A stretch of 64,000 bases of DNA from Falsirhodobacter flavus (GCA_029846755.1 JARWBI010000008.1:1-64000), one strand, 5' to 3'. Shown: positions 17,413 to 26,528, counted from the stretch's first letter. Notes: generated from the letters alone by a model not told the origin. Made by a program: numbers and translations.

Positions 17413-18243
17413 ATGAATGCAATGCAATCACCCGATGACAGTCTTTTCGCGTTGCCAGTCAGCGGCGTGCCTTTTCTTGAAAGCGACCTTTGCTCAGGCG
17501 AACGGGACTGCTTGGTTCCTGCACTGGAATTGTTCTTTAACGGCGCCGCCACTGCACCTGCGGCCGATGCGCTGCTCGCCTACGATCTTGCAACAGTCGC
17601 CCAGACAGAGCTTTTTGTGGCATCTTTCGTCATGCAGGTCGCCACGGTTGAGCCTACGCACGTTTTGCAAGACTTCGTTGTCAACGCAATCAAGCGCCAC
17701 AAGACGACATCCTGGTTCCCGCAAGTTCTTGGACAAATCCTGGCATACGCGGTGCGCGATGAAGGGCAGGGTGCCTGCACGACGCGGCGCATGGCCGAAT
17801 ATGCGATTAATGCCGATGATAGCGAGCTCCTCTCAGTCCTTGTGGATTTTCACACACGCAAACCATTTTTTCGCGTGCGAGATGCAGGCGAAAAAACAAG
17901 CCATGAGAGCGCCCGCCTTGTCGCGGCGAACCGAGAGCCGGCCCAAGGCATGATTTCACATGAGCAATCCTGGAGTTGGTTTAGACCAAGGGCCAGTACA
18001 ATCGTCATAAGCCATCGACAGGCTGACAGGCCATCCCAAATCTCTATCGCGCACGAGCGTATCAGAAAACTCGGGCTGTTTCGCCCGATGATGCAGCTTG
18101 GATTTCTCGACCCAAAACTGACCGCATTTGTTGGGCAGCTGGCCATGCACCCCCTAGGCGAGGCGCATTTGGCGGGGGAGGGCGCGCGCTCGGATCGCGA
18201 AATTGCTCCTGGTGTGCGCAAGAACAAGAAGCCTAGAAAATGA
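17413..18243 (+). CDS. Uncharacterised protein, 276 residues
   Basis: This protein is not recognised. It is soluble, with an acidic and helical N-terminal 160 residues (for example ALLAYDLATVAQTELFVAS) and a basic C-terminal tail ending NKKPRK. A conserved-looking segment is ESELLSVLVDF-like at about 135-145. It is divergent from the XRE repressor and shares its operator region. An ATG three codons further in is an alternative start. Codon use looks normal for the window, which supports it as a real gene. Confidence 0.5.
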   Translation: MNAMQSPDDSLFALPVSGVPFLESDLCSGERDCLVPALELFFNGAATAPAADALLAYDLATVAQTELFVASFVMQVATVEPTHVLQDFVVNAIKRHKTTSWFPQVLGQILAYAVRDEGQGACTTRRMAEYAINADDSELLSVLVDFHTRKPFFRVRDAGEKTSHESARLVAANREPAQGMISHEQSWSWFRPRASTIVISHRQADRPSQISIAHERIRKLGLFRPMMQLGFLDPKLTAFVGQLAMHPLGEAHLAGEGARSDREIAPGVRKNKKPRK

Positions 18244-18288
18244 CTCTGGTAAGCTTGCAGTGCTACTTGGCAAGGTCGTGAGGTGATT

Positions 18289-18642
18289 ATGCACAGCGAA
18301 GGGATCGGAGCGATGAGTGCCGTTGACTGGATGTTTCTTGGGGCGATCGCTCTTCTTCTTCAAGCAGGATTGCTGATCGGGATACTACAGATAGTCAAAT
18401 GGGTGTCCCCGCGCGATAAGCCTTCCCAGACTAGGCGGTCAGATCCAAGGACAGCACAAAGGCTCGAAGGGCAACGCGTTGACGTTTCGCTGGCAGATAA
18501 CTGGACGCGACTTGCTGTTGATCGGGTGGGGCGGGCCACAGTGGAAAACGGCATGCCCGCATTCATTCTCATTTCGTTTCCGTCGGGACAAAAGGCGCGA
18601 TACCGCTTTGACGCTATAGTAGAGCCGCCACAAGTAACCTAG
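18289..18642 (+). CDS. Small membrane-anchored protein
   Basis: The product of about 117 residues has one strong transmembrane helix near the start (WMFLGAIALLLQAGLLIGIL, about 13-32), followed by a basic linker and a beta-rich domain of about 65 residues ending in SGQKARYRFDAI. The family is not recognised. The ATG at 18289 follows GTGAGG closely; an ATG at 18313 (MSAVDW) with GGAG is an alternative. It follows the previous gene by about 45 bases and may be in the same operon. Confidence 0.5.
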   Translation: MHSEGIGAMSAVDWMFLGAIALLLQAGLLIGILQIVKWVSPRDKPSQTRRSDPRTAQRLEGQRVDVSLADNWTRLAVDRVGRATVENGMPAFILISFPSGQKARYRFDAIVEPPQVT

Positions 18643-19020
18643 CAAGCCCACTTGGAGAGGGCTTACCCGAGCGCACGAGTTGGTTCAGCGCTCCGATTTC
18701 ATTCCGACGGTTCCCTATTATCCGCCTGCAGTCTCTTGGCAGAGAACATGCACCCCCTTGGAGCGGGCTTTCTCGATCCGCCCAGAGATGTAACTTAGCC
18801 ACAAGTCCGACAGGAGCCGATCTCGTCGCCGGTAGCCGCCTCCACCGGACTTACCTTGCTCTGGGTGCCCTGATGCTGGTGACACTCAGCCGGCGGAGTG
18901 TCACGTCCACACTGGCAAAATATCTTGATATCGAGCTCAACCCAAAATCAAACCCGACGAAGGTCGGGGAGGCACCGCTATGACCCTTCCGGAGTTCTTC
19001 GTAGCCACCGCCTTCAAGCA
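18643..19020. other. Intergenic region with possible gene remnants
   Basis: No full gene was seen. A short plus-strand frame ending at 18982 (with TSTLAKYLDIELNPKSNP) meets a second frame in an ATGA overlap (MTLPEFFVATAFKHYDEKN), which then runs into the DUF4238 gene and stops. This looks like a truncated operon, but no family could be assigned. Confidence 0.35.
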
Positions 19021-19941
19021 TTACGACGAAAAAAACAGCGACCCTCCAGCAGCTATCTGGGCCAACAGGCGGATTTGCGGTCGTGTGCCAAAATGCTTCT
19101 GAATAAATTCCTTTCGAGAGGCGTCAACATCATAGACATATCGCGCGGCTGCGCCAACGATTTGACGGTTGATTTCTTTCGCCAATTGTGACGCATTTAC
19201 GTCCTCAATGCGCTGGATAAGTTCCGTGGTTCTAGCAATAACAAAAAGTTGACGTGGCGATAGCGGCAAAGCCAGGTGCCCTTGAGATGAGCCTAGAGGT
19301 GTCCAAATGATCGGACGGTCTGAAGATAAGAGCGTAGGCGCATGTGACGGTAGATCAAAGACTCGCCAGTGCATGTCGCTCATTTTCTTGGCTAAGCTTT
19401 CGTTCGCAATCAGACCGGTGTAAACTCGGAACATAGATCGCTCTTTGAAGCCGGTGGAACGAGAGCGCGCATACTCTTCATAAGTCAGTGGATCGTCTTT
19501 ATCTCTGACATGCTGGTATGCTTCTTCTTCTGATGCCGTAACGTTCCCAAACTCTTCACGGAAATTAGGCCGGAAAATATCAATATCTTCAGGAGCCCTG
19601 ACGAGCATTGACAAGAGGAAATGACTCCAGACTTGACGTGCGGAAGAGTCCCAACCTGACCGGCGGCCATGCCGTCTCATCCACGAAAGCGTCTCGGATG
19701 CCATCGTGTCTAGGGGCTTAAAAAACTTCTCCTCCATGACCTGCGCCAGTTCCTCAGGTGTGTCTTCGAGCGTGTAGAGACGATGGAGGTGTCCAGTGGC
19801 CTCAGGCTTGACGTGGCGAACATAGATTAAAGATGAGCGCGGCTGAGTGAATTCATGAATCTTTCCAAGTTCGTCTGTCCAACCCTTTAAATAGAACGCT
19901 GGAACATAGTGGTGTTTTTGGGGCGGGTTCGGAGGTGTCAT
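19021..19941 (-). CDS. DUF4238 domain-containing protein
   Basis: The 306-residue protein begins with the DUF4238 signature HHYVPAFYLKGW at about residues 9-20, and includes the later pieces WSHFLLSMLVRAPE and LLSSDRPIIW. The function of DUF4238 is unknown; members are scattered and often occur in accessory regions. A standard-length copy, so probably intact. It is followed on the same strand by nothing obviously related and preceded by a plus-strand noncoding stretch, so it seems to be a single-gene unit. Confidence 0.75.
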   Translation of the reverse strand: MTPPNPPQKHHYVPAFYLKGWTDELGKIHEFTQPRSSLIYVRHVKPEATGHLHRLYTLEDTPEELAQVMEEKFFKPLDTMASETLSWMRRHGRRSGWDSSARQVWSHFLLSMLVRAPEDIDIFRPNFREEFGNVTASEEEAYQHVRDKDDPLTYEEYARSRSTGFKERSMFRVYTGLIANESLAKKMSDMHWRVFDLPSHAPTLLSSDRPIIWTPLGSSQGHLALPLSPRQLFVIARTTELIQRIEDVNASQLAKEINRQIVGAAARYVYDVDASRKEFIQKHFGTRPQIRLLAQIAAGGSLFFSS

Positions 19942-20065
19942 AATGCTGTCTCAAGGCCTGCGTTCAGGATTCAAATCTGCATTTAAATTTGCTTTTCCGT
20001 CAACTGAACCATGCGTTCGGGAATGTCAGAATTATTTACCGGGCTTTTGGCACATTAGAACTACC

Positions 20066-20776
20066 CTACATTTTTGCTTTTATCGCACGCCACACTTCGA
20101 AAGAAACGGCATCGTGAAATATGCCTATAGTCGGAGGATCAGGGCAGGGAAGCCAACCTTCTTCGATTCGCCAATGCCTGACCACGACCCACTGCCCGTA
20201 AAAGTCAGAGATAACGTGTTCAGAATGCTGGTTTGCATCAGCAAGCATTGCGGAAATAGCGCTCGGTTGCACAAGGCAAGCTTCTGTTACAGCAGCTGTT
20301 ACGATTGGATTCATCGAAAAATCCAAAGTTGGCCACTCGTATGGCCAACACCGCCATAGGATGGGCTCCGTCCCCGGCATCCATGCGCCCTCCTTGGAAA
20401 TGATACCGAGGCGGTTGAGTAATGGAATGAGTTCATCGTCTGCCCGTGCGGCACCAAACGTTGCATTGGGTCCAATATTCTTGGTCGGATCATCTCGATC
20501 CGCCAAAAAAGAGATAAGACCCTGCTGGTCGGCAAGTGCGAGGACGACGACACATGTGTCGTCGTGGCGGGGCAGGGTAGCAGGTAATCGCGGGCTGCTG
20601 AGCGGAACGGCACCCCATTCAGTTCTTTCGACATAGCCTAAAGCTTCAAGCAATTCACACGCTGTTTCCTGCGCACTGACGAATGAATGACCGTAGGTGC
20701 CGTCCGAATGTCGATCCAGATTCGCCATAATGAAGTCGGCAATTTCGGAAACCAACTCGAAAGGGAGAGGCTTCAT
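20066..20776 (-). CDS. Uncharacterised protein, second gene of a pair
   Basis: The 236-residue protein is not recognised. It is soluble, with an N-terminal helical part (LVSEIADFIMANLDRH, then AQETACELLEALGYVER) and a middle strand-rich part (DDTCVVVLALADQQGLISFL). It overlaps the upstream gene at 20773-21039 by 4 bases (ATGA), so the two are co-translated. The frame is long and clean, which supports it as real. No catalytic motif is evident. Confidence 0.5.
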   Translation of the reverse strand: MKPLPFELVSEIADFIMANLDRHSDGTYGHSFVSAQETACELLEALGYVERTEWGAVPLSSPRLPATLPRHDDTCVVVLALADQQGLISFLADRDDPTKNIGPNATFGAARADDELIPLLNRLGIISKEGAWMPGTEPILWRCWPYEWPTLDFSMNPIVTAAVTEACLVQPSAISAMLADANQHSEHVISDFYGQWVVVRHWRIEEGWLPCPDPPTIGIFHDAVSFEVWRAIKAKM

Positions 20777-21039
20777 TCAAAGATATCCTGACATCCACCA
20801 ATTGAGATGTCGCGTCCAGAAATTTCATCCCGAAGCTCGATCACCTTCTTACTCCAATTATGAGAGGCAGCATGCTCTGCTGCATTCGACAAGTGTTCGT
20901 CTGACATTTCCGAAATGCGAAGAACGCGTCCTTCGGCTGTCTCCCAAAGACCGAGCGGCAAATCATTGTAGTAGGCACCGAGGACCGGGCCATCCTCATC
21001 TAGCTTTTCGGAACCTGCAACCATATTTAGTTTCCTCAC
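20773..21039 (-). CDS. Small uncharacterised protein, first gene of a pair
   Basis: The 88-residue acidic protein contains GAYYNDLPLGLWETAEGRVL and MSDEHLSNAAEHAASHNW, a pattern suggesting a small two-part domain, but the family is not recognised. It overlaps the following gene by 4 bases. The two together form a compact unit between noncoding stretches, which is a shape common to accessory two-gene modules, but no function is claimed. Confidence 0.5.
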   Translation of the reverse strand: MRKLNMVAGSEKLDEDGPVLGAYYNDLPLGLWETAEGRVLRISEMSDEHLSNAAEHAASHNWSKKVIELRDEISGRDISIGGCQDIFE

Positions 21040-21486
21040 CTCGGATAAGAAGTCGTTCCCGCAGCAGGGAACACTCGTTTCAGCATAGCTTCAACTCAGT
21101 TTGTCGCGCTGGTCGAGATTCAAACTGATGAACCTCCCCACCATTGTCGTAGCGTGGAGGAGATTTCCGCCTCAGGCTGCTCGCGCATCTGACGCCCCGA
21201 CACGCGTCCCTGCCGGGCTGACCGTTTCCGAAGAATGCCATCACGCGGCATGCAGCGCTCGAGAGCGTTTGTCGGTCCGGTCTCGTGGAACTTGGTCTCC
21301 GCTAACCCGCCAGGAATGATGTCCGAGGGCTCTATAACGCAGTGAAGCATCCACTCGGCCTGTCGCCAACCGCCCGGATATTGGTTCATTCATCGCGAAC
21401 GATGTCCGGGAGATACTTTTGGGCCTGTCGACCTCGGTGGCGGTCATCGAGGCTCTCCGAACGCACAGAGGTGACGCGCATGGCCG
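21040..21486. other. Intergenic region, nothing recognised
   Basis: These 447 bases hold only short overlapping frames on both strands without family features or ribosome sites. Confidence 0.4.
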
Positions 21487-22011
21487 CTAAAATGGCATAT
21501 TGTCTGAAGCACGCTTTACCGCTTCGCGCGTAAGATCGTGGAATAGCTGAGCAAGTGATAGAATGTTCTGATCATCCTTCTCGGATGAATAGGGCGATAC
21601 CAGTTCACCGTGCATCACTCTGTTCCTGATCTGGTTCCAGGTCTCGACTCCTTTTCTCCTTATGACCCCGGCGTCCGCGAGCCTGCGCATCGCATTTGCG
21701 GTCGACAGGCTGGGGAGTGTATCCAGCGAGGTCTCCACGCGCCTGATGATCCGTTCCGGCGCGGGCGATTTGGCAAGATATGCTTTCAATTCGTCAACCG
21801 CCTGCAGTTCGACCGCGCTCAGGGGGACGCTGCGCTCGCCGATGCGTTTCACGACTGCTTCGATCGAGCTGGCCAGTGTCAGGGCCATAACCCATCGGGA
21901 CCCTTTCGCAGCTTCGATGACTTCGCCATATAGGAAAGTAATCTTGTGCTCTTCCAAACCAGGCTCGGCTGCCCGTCGCGACCATCTGCCGAAGGGTATC
22001 AAGCGTTGTTC
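21487..22011 (-). pseudogene. C-terminal part of a HEPN-like protein cut by an IS3 element
   Basis: About 174 residues remain, beginning near LIPFGRWSRR at the insertion edge. The end carries ETWNQIRNRVMHGELVSPY, where R-N-R-V-M-H fits the RX4H catalytic motif of HEPN ribonucleases; the preceding part (LASSIEAVVKRIG) is helical, as in ApeA-like C-terminal domains. The N-terminal part is missing: beyond the IS at 23252 the sequence belongs to a different gene (DUF982). No target duplication was found at the IS edges, so a deletion followed insertion. Confidence 0.55.
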
Positions 22012-22074
22012 TGAGCTGCTGCCGGTTTCGTGGACACGAAGATAAGATCGTGACCAAGGAACTGGAGTGCAGAT

Positions 22075-22365
22075 ATGACGAGACGGAAGTTCAGCCGTGA
22101 GTTCAAAGTTGAGGCCGTCAGGCTGGTGGCGGACCGTGGTGTGTCGGTGGCTCAGGCCGCGCGTGACCTCGGTGTTGCCGAGAGTGTGCTGCGTCGGTGG
22201 ATGCGGGAACTGACCGCAACACCAGTCACGGCGTTTCCCGGCAATGGTCAAATGCGGGCCGATCTGGCCGAGATTGCAGCGCTGAAGAAAGAGGTCGCAC
22301 GGCTGCGTGCGGAGCGTGATATTCTAAAGAAAGCCGCAGCTTTTTTCGCGCGCGAGGCGACATGA
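22075..22365 (+). CDS. IS3 family transposase OrfA
   Basis: The 96-residue protein has the OrfA HTH_Tnp_1 helix (REFKVEAVRLVADRGVSVAQ, then LGVAESVLRRWM) and a C-terminal leucine-zipper-like helix (EIAALKKEVARLRAERDILKKA). It overlaps OrfB by 4 bases (ATGA). A poly-T/A stretch near the overlap (gcagctttttt) could support frameshifting to make the OrfAB fusion, as in other IS3 elements. Confidence 0.92.
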   Translation: MTRRKFSREFKVEAVRLVADRGVSVAQAARDLGVAESVLRRWMRELTATPVTAFPGNGQMRADLAEIAALKKEVARLRAERDILKKAAAFFAREAT

Positions 22366-23222
22366 GGTTCGCCTTCATCGCCAGACACCGCCACATCTGG
22401 CCCGTCAGTTGGCTGTGCAACGTGCTGGATGTGTCACGATCCGGTTTCCACGCCTGGCTCAAACGCCCGACCAGCGCCCGCGAGATCCATGACGCGAAAC
22501 TCGTCACAGCGATCCAGTCGAGCTTCAAGGCCAGCGATCGGACCTATGGCGCGCGCCGCGTCTGGCGTGATGTTCTCGAGGAGGGGCTTACCTGCGGGCT
22601 TCACCGGATCGAACGGTTGATTCGGCTCAATGCCCTACGGGCGCGGCCCCGGCGCCGTGGAAAGCCGAAGGATGATGGGGAACGGTCGGTCATCGCCGAC
22701 AACATTCTGGACCGTGACTTCCAAGCCGATCGACCAAACCAGAAGTGGCTGGCCGACTTTACCTACATCTGGACCGCTGAGGGCTGGCTTTACGTCGCGG
22801 TCGTGCTGGACCTGTTTTCCCGGCTCGCGGTCGGTTGGTCAATGAAGGCAGACCGGGATGCATCACTGGTCATGGACGCATTGATGATGGCCGTCTGGCG
22901 CCGTGGCAAAGCCGACGCCCTGCTGCATCACTCGGATCAGGGATCGCAATACACAAGCGAGCAGTTTCAACGGCTTCTGATTGACAATGGCATCACCTGC
23001 TCAATGAGCCGTGCGGGTAACGTCTGGGATAATTCGGCAATGGAGAGCTTTTTCTCAACGCTGAAGACCGAACGCACAGCCCGCAAGGTCTATCGAACTC
23101 GCAACGAAGCGAGGGCCGATGTCTTTGATTACATCGAGCGCTTCTACAACCCGCGGCGGCGGCACTCGAAACTGGGCTACATCAGCCCCATGGAGTTCGA
23201 AGCCCGCGCTATGCTAGCTTAA
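22362..23222 (+). CDS. IS3 family transposase OrfB
   Basis: The 286-residue protein has the HTH_21 region (SFKASDRTYGARRVWRDVL) and the rve DDE core: Asp in WLADFTYIW, Asp in HHSDQGSQYTS and Glu in WDNSAMESFFSTLKTE. All three catalytic residues and the terminal FYNPRRRHSKLGYISP are present, so the transposase looks functional. Confidence 0.93.
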   Translation: MRFAFIARHRHIWPVSWLCNVLDVSRSGFHAWLKRPTSAREIHDAKLVTAIQSSFKASDRTYGARRVWRDVLEEGLTCGLHRIERLIRLNALRARPRRRGKPKDDGERSVIADNILDRDFQADRPNQKWLADFTYIWTAEGWLYVAVVLDLFSRLAVGWSMKADRDASLVMDALMMAVWRRGKADALLHHSDQGSQYTSEQFQRLLIDNGITCSMSRAGNVWDNSAMESFFSTLKTERTARKVYRTRNEARADVFDYIERFYNPRRRHSKLGYISPMEFEARAMLA

Positions 23223-23261
23223 CATACTGTCCACGAAACCGGCAGCAGCTCATCGGAACAT

Positions 23262-23483
23262 CTACCGTTTTAGGTTGACAGGTCGAACCGTTGTCAAGGG
23301 ACGATCGCTTGCGCGGCCCGCACCTTCCCACAGGATCTTGCTCACTGTCCCGTATTCCTCTGTCCTTGGCCACGTCCATTGCTTTCTAAGGAATGCGATC
23401 GCATGGAGAGGCCCGTCCAACACCACCGGGTGTCCCGGATTGGGATGGTCAAAAACGATGCTATTGACCCATATCTTGCGCAT
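23262..23483 (-). CDS. DUF982 family protein, C terminus probably altered by the IS3 insertion
   Basis: The product of 73 residues starts with the DUF982 core, VFDHPNPGHPVVLDGPLHAIAFL, followed by W and a tail that does not resemble the usual helical end. It stops 10 bases from the IS3 right end, so truncation by the rearrangement is likely. The ATG at 23483 has GGACGAGG before it; a longer TTG-started version to 23576 adds an unrelated segment. One of six DUF982 proteins in this window. Confidence 0.6.
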   Translation of the reverse strand: MRKIWVNSIVFDHPNPGHPVVLDGPLHAIAFLRKQWTWPRTEEYGTVSKILWEGAGRASDRPLTTVRPVNLKR

Positions 23484-23604
23484 GCCTCGTCCTGTCTTGT
23501 GCTGGCAAAAAGACTGGGCAGCGGCGCCGAAAGTTCCGACCTGAACAAAGGTCGGTGTTGGGCGTTGTTTGACCAATACACAGATCCTGCGATAAGCCCC
23601 CCAA

Positions 23605-23973
23605 ATGACCCGAAATATTCTGATTGTCGAAGATCAGGCCATCCTTGCGCTCGACCTAGAGGCTTTGCTCAGCGCTGCCGGCTACAAGGTGGTCGGTATC
23701 GCTGCGACGACCTCACAGGCCTTGCGTATTGCTCGCTCTGAGCGGGTGGACGCGGCAACGATGGATATCGAGTTGGCGCTTGGCGATAACGGCGTGGACA
23801 CTTCAATCGCGCTACGTGCTCTCGGCGTGAGATCGTTGTTCGTTTCGGGCAGTCTGGACGACAACGTGCGTGCGTTGGCAGATCGCGCAGAGCCCTTGGG
23901 GTTTCTGAGCAAGCCTATTGATCAGGAAGCCCTGACAAATGCGCTGCACGTTTTCTTCGAGCACGGAGCTTAG
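23605..23973 (+). CDS. Single-domain response regulator (REC)
   Basis: The 122-residue protein is a bare receiver domain: acidic pair in ILIVEDQAIL, phosphoacceptor Asp54 in AATMDIELA, the Ser/Thr position in SLFVSGS and Lys in GFLSKPID. It lacks an output domain. It lies about 420 bases upstream of a bacteriophytochrome kinase on the same strand with one DUF982 gene on the other strand between them. It may be the partner of that kinase, as in other phytochrome loci, but the pairing is inferred. Confidence 0.85.
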   Translation: MTRNILIVEDQAILALDLEALLSAAGYKVVGIAATTSQALRIARSERVDAATMDIELALGDNGVDTSIALRALGVRSLFVSGSLDDNVRALADRAEPLGFLSKPIDQEALTNALHVFFEHGA

Positions 23974-24230
23974 GTCGAGCTTTGACCATACACACGGGCA
24001 TAAGCTCCGATTTCATCTGCGGCATTCAGAAAAGCGATCCGCGCCTGATCGTGGCCTACCTGACCCGCGGTTGCCGCAAAACACATGCTTACGGCCTCTT
24101 CGTATCCGCGACCGGTGCGTTTCGGCCATTTTGTCTGAAGTGCAGCAAGCGCATCGCGGGTGCGCGCATATGTGCCCTCGATCCCCCGGCATGGCGCATC
24201 TAGGATGACGGGTTCCGACCACTTGCCCAT
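23970..24230 (-). CDS. DUF982 family protein
   Basis: The 86-residue protein has the full DUF982 layout: an N-terminal strand (WSEPVILDAP), a helix with RTRDALAALQTKWPKRTGRGYEEAVSMC and the C-terminal helix DQARIAFLNAADEIG. The family is small, mostly found in Rhizobiales and Rhodobacterales, and has no known function. Its end overlaps the end of the response regulator by 4 bases, in convergent orientation. A GGAAC-N17-CGTT promoter-like sequence lies 28 bases before its start. Confidence 0.8.
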   Translation of the reverse strand: MGKWSEPVILDAPCRGIEGTYARTRDALAALQTKWPKRTGRGYEEAVSMCFAATAGQVGHDQARIAFLNAADEIGAYARVYGQSST

Positions 24231-24257
24231 GAGACTGCCCTTATCGTTTACGGGGCA

Positions 24258-24283
24258 AACGCAGCGTTGGACCCCTTGGTTCC
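24258..24283 (-). promoter_or_regulatory. ECF (EcfG-like) promoter candidate for the DUF982 gene
   Basis: On the minus strand GGAAC (24283-24279) is followed after 17 bases by CGTT (24261-24258), which matches the recalled alphaproteobacterial general-stress consensus GGAAC-N16/17-CGTT. It ends 28 bases before the start codon at 24230. Confidence 0.45.
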
Positions 24284-24398
24284 GCGATGAGATGAGAACG
24301 CGAGGCCTTCACGATTCTGTGGTTTTCTGGTTTTGTTTCCCGAAAGCGGCTATAAACGCATTCGACAACGATCGCACTTGCAGAACAACGAGGTAGCC

Positions 24399-26528
24399 AT
24401 GCCCGAGGGCGCGACCCAGATGACGACCGAGGTCGAGTTGACGCTGTGCGATAAGGAACCGATCCACATTCCCGGCTCGATCCAGCCGCATGGGGCGTTG
24501 CTCGTCGCCGACCCGGCAACCTTGCGTGTGATCGGCGAGGCGGGCCTGCGTGCCTGGGGCAAGCCAGTCGTTGGCCAAAGGCTTCTCGACCTTTTCACGC
24601 CATTCGAGGATATCCAGTTCGCTGATTTGCAGCGTGGCCTGAACATCCTTGGTGACGTGACCATTGGGGCAAAATCCTACGATGTCGTGGCTTTCGAGGT
24701 CAGCAATCGAATTGTGGTCGAGCTCACCCCGCAAATCGCTGGTCCGAGGCTGAACGCGCGGTTTCTTGCGGCGATAGAAGCATTCGGAAACGACATCGAT
24801 CGATCCATCTCCGACACGGATCTGTTCCAGAAGGCTGCGCGGATCTTCCAGCAGATCACCCGCTATGATCGGGTCATGATCTACAAGTTCGTGGATCAGG
24901 ACGCGGGCACGGTCGTCGGGGAGAGCCTCGCCCCCGGCATGAAGAGCTTCATGAACCACCACTTTCCAGCGACGGATATCCCGCGCCAGGCACGGGCGCT
25001 TTATGTGCGCAACCGCGTGCGGGTGATTGCCGACGCGGGCTACGTGCCATCGGTCATCAAAGGCGACGGGGATTTCAGCAAGCTGGATCTAAGCGACTCC
25101 ACCTTGCGAAGTGTCTCCCCAACGCATCTGCGCTACCTTGCCAATATGGGCGTCGCGGCCTCTGCGTCCGCATCGATCGTGAAGGACGGGGTGCTTTGGG
25201 GCCTTGTGGCCTGCCACAATCTCGAACCCAAGGACTTGTCGCTCACCTCGCGGCTGGCCTGCCAGACGCTGGCGACCAGTCTGGCGCGGCAGGTCAAGGC
25301 ACGCGAGGAAACCGAACTCTATCGCGAGCGGATAAGGCTGCGTGCACAGGAGGACATCGTCCTGGGCCAGATCGGGTCTGATCGCTCTCTGCATGACTTC
25401 TTTTCCTCAGCGGGGAAGCACATTGCGCATTTGCTACAAGCGGATGGCTTCGCCGCGATCCAGAGCGATGATCTCTACACGATCGGCCATTGTCCCGATG
25501 CCATCGACATCCGGGCGCTCGCCGAATATGTTCGCCTTCCCGCGGCCACCCGGCCATATGTGACAAGCACCCTCGCGGCGCAATACCCCGCTGCGGCCTC
25601 GTTTAAGGATTTGGCGAGCGGGCTTTTAGCTGTCACCATGTCCACGGAGATCCCGATCATCCTTATGTGGTTTCGGGCCGAGGTCCGCCAAACCGTGGTC
25701 TGGGCGGGTGATCCACACAAGGATGTGCCGCATGACCCGCAGACCATCTTGAACCCGCGCACTTCGTTCGAAGACTGGAAGCAATCCGTCGAGGGGCGGT
25801 CGATCGACTGGACGCTCGGCGAAGAGGAATCCGCGTCTCGGATCGTGCGCCTGATGCTGGAGTCGCGCAACGCCCGGCACATGCGTGAAATCAACCGTGA
25901 CTTGAATATCACGCTCAGGGAAAACGCAGCCCTCATGCAGCAGAAGGATTACCTTCTACGTGAGGTGAACCACCGGGTTCAAAACAGCCTTTCACTAGTC
26001 GCCGCCTTTTTGCGAATGCAAGCGCGCGAGGCGTCGAGTGATGTGAAGGCGCAGCTGGCGGAAGCTGAGAACCGACTGAAAGCGGTCAGTTTGGTCCACC
26101 AGCGTTTGCATCAACATGAGAACGGCGAGGTCCTAGATCTGGCTCGATACCTCGGGGATCTCTGCACGGAAATGTCCGGCACTCTCGGAGAAGACTGGGC
26201 GCGTCACATCAATACGAGTTTCACGCCAATCCTCATCAGCACAGACAAGGCGATCAGTATCGGCCTCGTCGTCAATGAGCTGGTGCTGAACGCAACCAAA
26301 TATGCCTATCGTGGTGCTGTCGGTCCTGTAAGCCTGTCTTTGGCGCAGCATCGCGACAGCTTCAGGCTCGTCGTGGAAGATCAGGGCGTCGGGCGCGACG
26401 GCTCGACTAAAGGCACAGGCTTTGGTCTGCGCATGCTGACGTCGCTGGTCGATCGGCTGGACGGACATCTCGATTTCGAAGACGGGCAACCCGGCACTCG
26501 GGCCATCGTGACGGCGAAGATCAAGTGA
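24399..26528 (+). CDS. Bacteriophytochrome sensor histidine kinase
   Basis: The 709-residue protein has the phytochrome order PAS-GAF-PHY-kinase. Cys17 in LTLCDKEPIHIPGSIQPHG is the bilin attachment position, and FPATDIPRQARALY carries the chromophore-contacting DIP motif in the GAF domain. The kinase is of the HisKA_2/HWE-related type: LLREVNHRVQNSLSLVAAFL with His525, then NELVLNATKYAY and GTGFGLRML. It should sense red/far-red light with biliverdin. No heme oxygenase gene is in the window, so the pigment would have to come from elsewhere. The ATG at 24399 is chosen because the Cys motif then falls at the usual distance. Confidence 0.93.
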   Translation: MPEGATQMTTEVELTLCDKEPIHIPGSIQPHGALLVADPATLRVIGEAGLRAWGKPVVGQRLLDLFTPFEDIQFADLQRGLNILGDVTIGAKSYDVVAFEVSNRIVVELTPQIAGPRLNARFLAAIEAFGNDIDRSISDTDLFQKAARIFQQITRYDRVMIYKFVDQDAGTVVGESLAPGMKSFMNHHFPATDIPRQARALYVRNRVRVIADAGYVPSVIKGDGDFSKLDLSDSTLRSVSPTHLRYLANMGVAASASASIVKDGVLWGLVACHNLEPKDLSLTSRLACQTLATSLARQVKAREETELYRERIRLRAQEDIVLGQIGSDRSLHDFFSSAGKHIAHLLQADGFAAIQSDDLYTIGHCPDAIDIRALAEYVRLPAATRPYVTSTLAAQYPAAASFKDLASGLLAVTMSTEIPIILMWFRAEVRQTVVWAGDPHKDVPHDPQTILNPRTSFEDWKQSVEGRSIDWTLGEEESASRIVRLMLESRNARHMREINRDLNITLRENAALMQQKDYLLREVNHRVQNSLSLVAAFLRMQAREASSDVKAQLAEAENRLKAVSLVHQRLHQHENGEVLDLARYLGDLCTEMSGTLGEDWARHINTSFTPILISTDKAISIGLVVNELVLNATKYAYRGAVGPVSLSLAQHRDSFRLVVEDQGVGRDGSTKGTGFGLRMLTSLVDRLDGHLDFEDGQPGTRAIVTAKIK

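Larger units (their letters stand above)
22012..23252 (+). mobile_element. IS3 family insertion sequence
   Basis: A perfect 25-base inverted repeat bounds the element: the left end 22012-22036 begins TGAGCTGCTGCCGG and the right end 23228-23252 is its reverse complement. The two transposase frames lie between. The bases just outside (TTC left, TCG right) do not match, so no target duplication is seen. Confidence 0.88.
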
